This document shows positions 1 to 5,934 of a stretch of 5,934 bases of DNA, one piece after another (position 1 is the stretch's first letter; each line of letters begins with the position of its first letter). Source of the stretch: Komagataeibacter kakiaceti JCM 25156 (GTDB taxonomy: Bacteria > Pseudomonadota > Alphaproteobacteria > Acetobacterales > Acetobacteraceae); the NCBI RefSeq assembly GCF_000613305.1, contig NZ_BAIO01000124.1:1-5934 (forward strand). Reading direction: 5' to 3'. A program made the translations under genes and the position numbers. A model generated the notes under the pieces. That model was not told the DNA's origin. It ran no database searches and was given only the letters and a program-made list of their open reading frames with translations.

Positions 1-898
1 CCGCGTGAAGCCGTGGCGCGCGTGTCGGGCCTGTTCAGCCTGTGCGGCATGGCGCATGGCGTTGCCGCCACCCGCGCGCTGGGCCTGCCTGAAGCCGGGA
101 CGGACCCGTATGAGGCGATGCGGCTTGAAATTCTACGCGATCACGCCCTTGCCCTTCTGCTGGAATGGCCGCGCTGGCTGGATCTGCCACCGGCGCGTGA
201 CCTGCTTGCCCGTCTGGTGGGCACGAAGGTCTATGATCGGGCAACCTGCGCCGCGCTGCGGCGGGAACTGACCGGAACGGTGGAGGACATCGCCGCTTTC
301 GATCTGCCCGCGCTGGAACACTGGCTGGAAACCGCGCGGGGTGGGCAGGCTCCCGTCCTCGTCCCGGTTCTGGCCTGCCTGCGTGACAGGTTGCGCGCCG
401 GGTGGGGGCGTGTGGCGCTCCCGCCGCCCGGACCGGCGGATATCGGGGCGGCGTTCAGTGCCGCGCATGACGCGCCACCCGCGCCCCGTGATATGGGGAT
501 TTTACCCGATCATGAGGCACGTCCCCTCATCCGCGCCTGATCGGGGCGGAAGGGGTCTCGCTTTTCGTGCGGCTGATGGCGCGGGTGCTCGATCTGGTGG
601 ATTGCCTGCATCCCGTCCCACGGGCGCTGTTTGCCCGTGCGGCCCGGCTGTCCATGAACCTGCCCGGTATCGGGACGGCCCGCGCCGCGCGGGGTGTCGT
701 GGCGCACCGGGCTGTTGTGCGGCAGGGGCGAGTGGCCGCATATTCCATCCTTTCCCCCACATTCTGGCATGTGGCGCCGGGGGGCCTGCTGCCCCGGATC
801 GCGGCGGCCTGCCGGTCGAGCGCCGTCGTCCATGGCTTGCGCGCCTTATGTTAAGCTGCGTCAATCCGTGCGTGCCCGTTACGGTCAGGGAAGGCTAG
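1..898 (+). CDS. hupK: HupK/HoxV-like hydrogenase maturation scaffold, 5'-partial, two apparent frameshifts
   Basis: HupK (HoxV in Ralstonia) is a degenerate relative of the [NiFe]-hydrogenase large subunit. It is thought to hold the Fe(CN)2CO unit on its way to the real large subunit. The frame is open from the left edge, and LFSLC near residue 15 of the fragment resembles the region around the large subunit's first cysteine pair. The first frame ends at TGA 538-540. Adding one base in the CC at 536-537 continues as RALIGAEGVSLFVRLMARV in the frame that stops at 852-854. That frame carries SILSPTFWHVAPGG, which matches the large-subunit/HupK C-terminal region. A second one-base loss, somewhere in 813-842, leads into WLARLMLSCVNPCVPVTV and the TAG at 896-898, giving the expected C-terminal cysteine motif (CVNPC instead of DPCxxC). 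The hypA start lies 6 bases downstream. Family assignment rests on these C-terminal motifs and the gene order; the N-terminal half is poorly conserved. Either the sequence has errors or the gene is dead. Confidence 0.78.
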
Positions 899-904
899 GC
901 CACC

Positions 905-1246
905 ATGCATGAAATGTCGCTGTGTGAAAGCCTGATCGACGTGATCGAGGACGCGGGGCGGCGGGAAAATTTTTCCCGCGTGCGGCGTGTCCGCGTTGAA
1001 ATCGGCCGTTTCGCGGGGGTCGAGATCGCGGCGCTCCGCTTCGGGTTCGATGTCGTGGCGCGTGGCACCGTGGTGGAAGGGGCGGCGCTGGAACTGCACG
1101 AGGCCCCGGGCCGGGCATGGTGCTTTGACTGCGGGACGAATGTGGACCTGCCCGAGCGCCTGGACCCATGCCCGCATTGCGGCGGCATGCGGCTCCAGCC
1201 AACAGGCGGGACGGAAATCAGGATCATGGATCTGGAGGTAATCTGA
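905..1246 (+). CDS. hypA: HypA, nickel metallochaperone for [NiFe]-hydrogenase maturation
   Basis: A 113-residue protein of normal HypA length and apparently intact. HypA works in the cytoplasm with the GTPase HypB to deliver nickel to the hydrogenase large-subunit precursor after the Fe(CN)2CO group is in place. The N-terminus [10 protein letters not shown] carries His2, the family's nickel ligand, which fixes the start at ATG 905. The zinc-binding site is visible as C73-x2-C76 and C89-x2-C92, in the contexts CFDC and CPHC. The purine-rich stretch GGGAAGG at 888-894, or AGG at 897-899, may serve as ribosome binding site. The stop TGA at 1244-1246 shares its last base with the hypB start, so the nickel-insertion pair is probably translationally coupled. 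Assignment is secure. Confidence 0.97.
   Translation: MHEMSLCESLIDVIEDAGRRENFSRVRRVRVEIGRFAGVEIAALRFGFDVVARGTVVEGAALELHEAPGRAWCFDCGTNVDLPERLDPCPHCGGMRLQPTGGTEIRIMDLEVI
1234..1238 (+). promoter_or_regulatory. Shine-Dalgarno site of hypB
   Basis: GGAGG lies inside the last codons of hypA, 7 bases before ATG 1246. It is a near-consensus ribosome binding site and supports the start whose protein begins MCTVCGC. It also supports coupling of hypB translation to hypA. Confidence 0.8.
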
Positions 1247-2150
1247 TGTGCACGGTATGCGGCTGTAGTGGCGATGACTCCAAAATCGATACGGGGCACC
1301 CGCACGATCATGCGAACGACCATGGTCATGCCCACGCGGCGGCGGATGGCCACGGCCACCATCACGACCATGCCCATGATGGCGACGTGCTGGATTACGG
1401 CGCGGGGCCGGCCCGCGCGCATGCGCCCGGCCTGTCACAGGCCCGCATGGTCGAGATCGAGCGTGGCATCCTGTCAAAGAACGACGGGTTCGCGGCCACG
1501 AACAGGGCGCGGCTGAAACAGGCGGGCGTGCTGGCGCTCAACATGCTGGCGGGGCCGGGCGCGGGCAAGACCACCCTGCTGGTGGAAACCTTGCGGCGTC
1601 TGGGCCAGCAGGTTCAGGCCGCCGTGATCGAGGGCGACCAGCAGACCAGCAATGACGCCGAGCGCATCCGCGCCACCGGCGCGCCCGCCATACAGGTCAA
1701 TACCGGCAAGGGCTGCCATCTGGATGCGCACATGGTCGGCCATGCCATGGCGCATCTGCCGCTGGTGGCGGGGAGCCTGTTGTTTATTGAAAATGTGGGA
1801 AATCTGGTCTGCCCCGCCGCTTTCGACCTGGGGGAACACCTGCGCGTGACCCTTTTGTCCGTGACGGAAGGGGAGGACAAGCCACTCAAATATCCTGATA
1901 TTTTCCAGAATGCCGATCTGGTGGTCCTGACCAAGACCGATCTCTTGCCGCATCTGGATGTTGATATCGCCCTGCTGGAAGCCAATGTGGCGCGCGTCGC
2001 CCCCACGGCGCGGATACTGCATGTTTCCACCCGCTCCGGCGCGGGCATGGAGCGTGGATCGACTGGCTGCGCACCCGGCGCAGCACCCTGCTTGCGGACC
2101 TCGCGGCGGCGGCGGAAGCGCATGCCGCCGCATTGCGCGCGGCGGAGTAG
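1246..2150 (+). CDS. hypB: HypB, nickel-binding GTPase for hydrogenase maturation (frameshifted near the 3' end)
   Basis: HypB hydrolyses GTP to drive nickel transfer with HypA. The protein begins with the high-affinity metal motif MCTVCGC (C2, C5, C7). A histidine-rich segment follows, with 12 His between residues 18 and 44, as in nickel-storing HypB/nickelin types. The G domain shows the P-loop GPGAGKTT at 103-110, VIEGD at 127-131, the metal-site residues C157-H158 in [18 protein letters not shown] at 182-190 (C189) and TKTD at 229-232. After GAG 2050-2052 the given frame turns into an arginine/proline-rich nonsense tail ending at TGA 2155-2157 (303 aa). With one base added near 2050-2054 it reads [15 protein letters not shown] and ends at TAG 2148-2150 (301 aa), matching the usual HypB C-terminus. 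The lesion lies beyond all GTPase motifs, so some activity might survive even if it is real. Confidence 0.95.
2144..2147 (+). promoter_or_regulatory. Shine-Dalgarno site of hupR
   Basis: GGAG sits 6 bases before GTG 2154 and overlaps the last codons of restored hypB. No ATG stands at the expected receiver-domain start, so this site together with the SVLVVDDE sequence that follows decides for the GTG start. Confidence 0.65.
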
Positions 2151-2153
2151 GCT

Positions 2154-3634
2154 GTGAGCGTAACCCTTCCGTCCGTTCTTGTTGTCGATGACGAACCGCG
2201 CTCGGTCGAGGTCATGGCCCGTGTGCTGCGTGAGGAATTTGACGTGCATGTGGCGTCAGGCCCCGCGGCGGCGACGGAGGCGCTGGAGAACCACTGGATA
2301 CAGGCGGTTTTCTGTGACCAGCGCATGCCCGGCACGACCGGGGTGGAGTTCCTGACCACGGTGCGCGGCCGCTGGCCCGATATCGTGCGGATCATCGTGA
2401 CGGGATATACCGACCCGGAAGATATGATCGAGGCGATCAACGCCGCCGGGATCTATCAGTACATCACCAAGCCCTGGCACCCCGACCAGTTGCTGCTGGC
2501 CGCGCGCAACGCCACCCAGCTTTTCGCCATGCAGCGTGAGTATGAACGGCTGTCGCTGGAACTGAAGCTGGCCCCCCCGGTGGCCGAGGGCAGGCTGCTG
2601 CGCCAGCGCGGGCGCGTGCAGGACAGCTATCATTTCAATTCGATCATCCGCACGCCGGAAAGCGTGCTGAACGAGACATGCCGGCAGGCCGCGAAGGTCT
2701 CGGTTTTCGACATCCCCGTCCTGATCCAGGGGGAAACCGGTACCGGCAAGGAGCTTATGGCGCGCGCCATGCATTATGCGGGCCACAGGGCGGATGGCCC
2801 GTTCGTGGCGGTGAACTGCGGCGCGATCCCTGATGAACTGCTGGAATCCGAACTGTTCGGCCACAAGAAGGGCGCGTTCACCGGGGCGTACGCCAACCGC
2901 CGCGGCCTGGTGGAGGAAGCGGATGGGGCACGCTCCTGCTTGATGAAATCGGTGATATTTCACCCGCCTTTCAGGTCAAGCTGCTGCGCTTCCTGCAGGA
3001 AGGCGAATTCCGCGCGCTGGGCGCCAATGAAACCCGCCGCGCGGACGTGCGCGTGCTGGCCGCGACCCATCGTGACCTGAAGGCGGAAGTCCGCGCCGGC
3101 CGGTTCCGGGAGGATCTGTATTTCCGGCTGGCCGCCATGGTGCTGACCATTCCGCCGCTGCGTGAGCGCCCCGGTGATGTGCGCGTGCTGGCCAATCACC
3201 TGCTGGATGACGCCTGCCTGCGCCATGGGCGGCATGTGCGGGGCTTCGCGGCCGAGACGACGGCCGCGCTCATGCAGTACAGCTGGCCGGGAAACGTGCG
3301 TGAACTGCAGAACGAGGTCCTGCGCATGCTCGTGCTGGCGGAGCATGAAATCCTCGGGCCGGAACTGCTTTCCCCCGCCGTAAGGAACCCGGCGGGCGGT
3401 GGGCCGGATGTCTCATGCCCCGCCGTGGATGGCGCGGATGACATACCCGCCACCGGGCCGCTCCAGCAGCGCATGGATATGCTGGAGGCCCGCATTCTCA
3501 TGGAAACGATCGTGCGCTGCGGCTGGAACAAGAGCCGTACGGCGCGCGAACTCGGGCTGTCGCGCGTGGGGCTGCGCGCGAAGCTGGATCGGTACGGCAT
3601 TGTGCCAGATGCCGAAAAACAGACGATACAGTAG
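2154..3634 (+). CDS. hupR: HupR/HoxA, NtrC-family response regulator of hydrogenase genes (frameshifted mid-gene)
   Basis: A sigma54-activator-type response regulator, the usual transcriptional activator of hup operons and partner of the HupT/HoxJ kinase. The receiver domain (about 1-125) has the acidic pair D12-D13, phospho-acceptor D55 in CDQRMPG, T83 in VTGYTD and K106 in TKPW. The AAA+ domain has the Walker A motif GETGTGKE at 193-200 and an intact GAFTGA loop at 240-245. At the G run 2925-2928 one base is missing. As written, the frame ends at 3080 (308 aa, about the last 50 wrong). Adding one G restores [13 protein letters not shown] (Walker B), then WPGNVREL near 378-385 and a Fis-type helix-turn-helix near 459-482 ([16 protein letters not shown]), giving 493 aa in total, ending at TAG 3632-3634. 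GTG start, 3 bases after restored hypB. GAFTGA suggests sigma54 contact, yet R. capsulatus HupR is reported to act with sigma70 RNA polymerase and when unphosphorylated. HupR versus HoxA is a naming choice. Confidence 0.92.
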
Positions 3635-3637
3635 GAG
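3633..3637 (+). promoter_or_regulatory. Shine-Dalgarno site of hypC
   Basis: AGGAG overlaps the hupR stop codon TAG and lies 10 bases before ATG 3648. It supports the start giving MCLGIP and suggests that hypC translation follows directly from hupR. Confidence 0.7.
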
Positions 3638-3647
3638 CAAGCCGGAT

Positions 3648-3929
3648 ATGTGCTTGGGAATTCCGGGCCGGGTAACGGCCATCCTCAACGAAGCGGGCAT
3701 GACGGCGGAGGTCGATATTTCCGGCGTGCGCCGGGTGGTGGACGTTGTGTGCGTGGCGCGCGAGGGGGAGCCGCTTTCCACGCTCGTGGGGCAGTGGGTG
3801 CTGGTGCATGTGGGGTTCGCCATGAGCCGGATAGATGAGGCCGAAGCCCACGAGACGCTGCGCCTGCTGGGGGCGATTGGCGAACTGGATGGTGAACTGG
3901 CCGCCCTGCGTGGCGTCGGGGCCGCATGA
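3648..3929 (+). CDS. hypC: HypC, Fe(CN)2CO assembly chaperone
   Basis: A small protein of 93 residues, normal for HypC/HupF. HypC forms a complex with HypD on which the Fe(CN)2CO group is assembled, then carries it to the hydrogenase large-subunit precursor. The N-terminus MCLGIPGRV contains the essential Cys2, exposed after removal of Met1, and this fixes the start at ATG 3648. The same frame is open further upstream inside hupR, but that extension would bury Cys2. VHVGFAMSRID at 53-63 carries His54, the second conserved functional residue. Its place directly before hypD identifies it as HypC, not the paralogue HupF, which normally lies with the hydrogenase structural genes. No frameshift is seen. 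The tail after about residue 75 (GAIGELDGELAALRG) is variable in the family. Confidence 0.96.
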   Translation: MCLGIPGRVTAILNEAGMTAEVDISGVRRVVDVVCVAREGEPLSTLVGQWVLVHVGFAMSRIDEAEAHETLRLLGAIGELDGELAALRGVGAA

Positions 3930-3931
3930 GG
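3928..3931 (+). promoter_or_regulatory. Probable Shine-Dalgarno site of hypD
   Basis: GAGG overlaps the hypC stop TGA (3927-3929) and stands 8 bases before ATG 3940, the start that gives a HypD of standard length. It is weak on its own. Confidence 0.5.
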
Positions 3932-3939
3932 CGCGTGGC

Positions 3940-5061
3940 ATGAGATTTGTCGATGAATTCCGCGATCCGGCGCTGGCCCGTCGGCTTTTTGAGGCCATTG
4001 ACCGTAGCGCCGCCCGCATTGCCCGCACGCGCGCGACACCGGTAACCGTTATGGAAGTCTGCGGCGGGCATACCCATACGATCTTTCGCTACGCGCTTGA
4101 AACCCGCATGCCGGACAATATCGAGTTCGCGCATGGTCCGGGCTGCCCCGTCTGCGTGCTGCCCATGGGGCGCATTGACGATGCGATCACCATTGCCCGC
4201 CAGCCCGGTGTGATCTTCACCACGTTTGGCGACGCCATGCGCGTGCCCGGCGCGCAGGGCACGCTGATTCAGGCGCGCGCCGCCGGGGCGGATGTGCGCA
4301 TGGTCTATTCCCCGCTCGATGCGCTGGCCCTCGCCCGGGCCAACCCGGAACGGCAGGTGGTGTTCTTCGCGCTGGGGTTCGAGACCACGGCCCCGTCCAC
4401 CGCGCTGACGGTCCTGCGGGCGGCGGCGGAGGGGATCGGCAATTTCTCGATGCTGTGCCAGCACATCACCATTGTCCCGACCCTGCGCGCCCTACTGTCA
4501 CAGCCCGGTTTCAATGTGGATGGATTTATCGGGCCGGGTCATGTCTCGATGGTCATCGGCACGCATCCATATGATTTTATTGCCGACAGTTTTCACCGGC
4601 CCGTGGTGGTCGCCGGTTTCGAGCCGCTGGACATCCTGCAATCCCTCCTCATGGTCCTGCGCCAGATCGAGGCGGGGAAGGCGCGGGTGGAAAACCAGTA
4701 CGCCCGCGTGGTGCCACCGGATGGCAACGCCGCCGCCATGGCCGCCATGGCGAAAGTGTACGAAACCCGGCCCGAATGTGAATGGCGCGGTCTGGGCGCG
4801 ATAGCCGATTCCGGCCTGCGGCTGCGCGCGCAATGGCGGGATTTCGATGCCGAACACCGTTTCGGGCTGGTGCCCAGGCATGTGGCGGACCCCGGGGCCA
4901 GCCGCTGTGGCGATGTGCTGACCGGCCGCATCCGCCCGCGCGACTGCGCGGCGTTTGGCACGACCTGTACACCGGACCAGCCGCTTGGCGCGCTGATGGT
5001 CTCATCGGAAGGGGCGTGCGCGGCCTGTTATGAATATGAAGGCATGGGGAGTGCGGCATGA
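3940..5061 (+). CDS. hypD: HypD, Fe-S scaffold for Fe(CN)2CO cofactor assembly
   Basis: An intact protein of 373 residues, the usual HypD length. HypD carries a [4Fe-4S] cluster and, with HypC, holds the iron that receives two cyanide ligands from HypE and a CO. The start ATG 3940 (MRFVDEFRDP) is chosen because family members begin this way. The frame is open upstream to an ATG at 3835, but that stretch overlaps hypC. Visible motifs are VMEVCGGHTH (C41), GPGCPVCVLP (C69 and C72, the CxxC redox pair), GFETTAPSTA (146-155), GPGHVS (198-203) and GFEPLDILQ (226-234). The C-terminal cluster region has C323, C336, C343, C360 and C363, of which four are expected to bind the Fe-S cluster. The stop TGA 5059-5061 overlaps the hypE start as ATGA. 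This is the longest undamaged gene in the window. Confidence 0.97.
   Translation: MRFVDEFRDPALARRLFEAIDRSAARIARTRATPVTVMEVCGGHTHTIFRYALETRMPDNIEFAHGPGCPVCVLPMGRIDDAITIARQPGVIFTTFGDAMRVPGAQGTLIQARAAGADVRMVYSPLDALALARANPERQVVFFALGFETTAPSTALTVLRAAAEGIGNFSMLCQHITIVPTLRALLSQPGFNVDGFIGPGHVSMVIGTHPYDFIADSFHRPVVVAGFEPLDILQSLLMVLRQIEAGKARVENQYARVVPPDGNAAAMAAMAKVYETRPECEWRGLGAIADSGLRLRAQWRDFDAEHRFGLVPRHVADPGASRCGDVLTGRIRPRDCAAFGTTCTPDQPLGALMVSSEGACAACYEYEGMGSAA
5046..5051 (+). promoter_or_regulatory. Shine-Dalgarno site of hypE
   Basis: GGGGAG lies within the end of hypD, 6 bases before ATG 5058. Together with the ATGA stop/start overlap it points to translational coupling of hypD and hypE. Confidence 0.6.
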
Positions 5062-5934
5062 ACGCGGCAGGCAGGATCACGGGCATAGGGCAGGGCGGTC
5101 ACATCACCCTGGCCCATGGCGGCGGCGGCACCGCCATGCGGGCGCTGATCGATGATGTGTTTCTTCAGGCGTTCGGTCATGACCCCGCCGTGGCGCTGGA
5201 GGATCAGGCCCGTTTCCCGCTGGCCCGGTTCGCTGCCGGGGGGGACAGGCTGGCGTTCACGACCGATGCCTTCGTGGTGGAACCGCTGGAGTTTCCGGGC
5301 GGCGATATTGGCACGCTGGCCGTATGCGGCACGATCAATGACCTTGCGGTAGGCGGCGCGCGGCCGGTTGCCCTTTCCGCCGCCTTCATCCTGGCGGAAG
5401 GACTGGAACTGGCCACCCTGCGGCGCATCGTGGCGTCCATGGCAGCCTGCGCCCGCCATGCCGGTGTGCGGATCGTTACGGGGGATACCAAGGTCGTGCC
5501 CCGTGGGGCGTGTGACGGCCTGTTCATTACCACCACCGGCATCGGAAGCTGCGCGCGGGGTGTGACATCAGCATCGCGGGGGGCAGGGCCGGTGATGTCG
5601 TGATCGTAAATGGAACACTGGGCGATCATGGCGCGGCCATTTTGTGCGCGCGTGGGGATCTGGCGCTGGACACGGCGGTCGAGAGTGACTGCGCGGCGCT
5701 GAATGGCCTGACGCAGGCGCTTATGGACGCGGTGCCGGATGTGCGGGCCATGCGTGACGCGACGCGTGGCGGCGTGGCGGGCGTATTGACCGAACTGGCG
5801 GAAGCCAGCGGCGTGACCGTGCGGATCGAGGAAGATCGCCTGCCTATCCGGCCCGAAGTCGCCGGTCTGTGCGAACTGCTGGGGCTGGACCCGCTCTATC
5901 TGGCCAACGAGGGCAAGCTGGTGGCCGTCGTGCC
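5058..5934 (+). CDS. hypE: HypE, carbamoyl dehydratase of hydrogenase maturation, 3'-partial and frameshifted
   Basis: HypE (AIR-synthase/PurM-like fold) uses ATP to dehydrate the carbamoyl group that HypF places on its C-terminal cysteine. The resulting thiocyanate is the cyanide donor to HypCD. Family motifs visible are GHITLAHGGGG (14-24), LEDQARF (47-53), AFTTDAFVVEPLEFPGGDIG (66-85), NDLAVGGARP (94-103) and GDTKVVPRG (142-150). As written the frame ends at TGA 5601-5603 (181 aa). One missing base between 5544 and 5564 explains this: the next frame runs to the window edge without a stop and reads DISIAGGRAGDVVIVNG, GTLGDHGAAIL, RDATRGGVAGVLTELAE and LYLANEGKL, all typical HypE. About 292 residues are present once corrected. 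The C-terminus with the catalytic cysteine lies beyond the window. Confidence 0.94.

Noticed and set aside
341..898. A 185-codon plus-strand frame as a separate gene
   Set aside because: Only its last part (about 815-898) reads like a protein, namely the HupK C-terminus; the rest is out of frame with hupK coding.
851..1477. Long minus-strand open frame (208 codons) across hypA and the start of hypB
   Set aside because: It is antisense to well-identified genes, rich in Arg/His/Pro, and has no recognisable motif; it is a by-product of high-GC codon bias.
3835..3939. N-terminal extension of hypD to the ATG at 3835
   Set aside because: It overlaps the hypC coding sequence in another frame, adds residues absent from the family, and a normal start exists at 3940.
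3685..4464. Long minus-strand open frame (259 codons) across hypC and hypD
   Set aside because: It lies opposite intact hypC/hypD with all their motifs; composition is typical of an antisense shadow in GC-rich DNA.
4953..4970. Possible -24/-12 sigma54 promoter (TGGCACG followed by GTAC)
   Set aside because: It lacks the TTGC -12 element, lies inside hypD, and has no gene start nearby that needs a promoter; a similar TGGCACG near 5309 in hypE fails for the same reason.
532..5566. Programmed -1 ribosomal frameshifting at the five break points
   Set aside because: None of the sites shows an X XXY YYZ slippery heptamer, and these gene families are not known to need recoding; five such sites in one operon is implausible.
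1..5934. tRNA, rRNA, CRISPR array, insertion sequence, attachment site or rho-independent terminator
   Set aside because: Nothing in the window supports any of these; coding sequence fills it, with gaps of at most 13 bases.

Overview
The window is one tightly packed, plus-strand block of [NiFe]-hydrogenase maturation and regulatory genes: hupK (5' end cut off) - hypA - hypB - hupR/hoxA - hypC - hypD - hypE (3' end cut off). The DNA is very GC-rich, with strong G/C bias at third codon positions. The order hupK-hypAB-hupR-hypCDE, with an NtrC-type regulator where many rhizobial clusters carry hypF, is the arrangement known from Rhodobacter capsulatus. I infer an alphaproteobacterium with a membrane-bound uptake hydrogenase. 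Acetobacteraceae or Rhodobacter-like groups are possible, but I cannot fix the genus.

Layout: 1-898 holds the large-subunit-like scaffold HupK; 905-1246 HypA and 1246-2150 HypB, the nickel-insertion pair; 2154-3634 the response regulator HupR/HoxA; 3648-3929 HypC and 3940-5061 HypD, the Fe(CN)2CO assembly pair; 5058-5934 HypE, which makes the cyanide-donating thiocyanate. Gaps between genes are 0 to 13 bases and two junctions overlap (TGATG and ATGA). I see no internal terminator or convincing promoter, so this looks like the distal part of a long hup/hyp operon that is translationally coupled. Together the genes supply iron-ligand synthesis (HypE with HypF, which is not in the window), Fe(CN)2CO assembly (HypCD), scaffolding (HupK), nickel insertion (HypAB) and transcriptional control (HupR).

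The most notable observation is that four of the seven genes are broken as written, by five single-base frameshifts: two in hupK and one each in hypB, hupR and hypE. All five have the same sign (one base missing). In each case the conserved protein resumes in the next frame with no further damage. hypA, hypC and hypD are intact. This pattern fits systematic single-base deletion errors in a GC-rich, poorly polished sequence better than real gene decay, although decay cannot be excluded from the sequence alone. I found no undescribed system here; the gene content is a known hydrogenase maturation locus.
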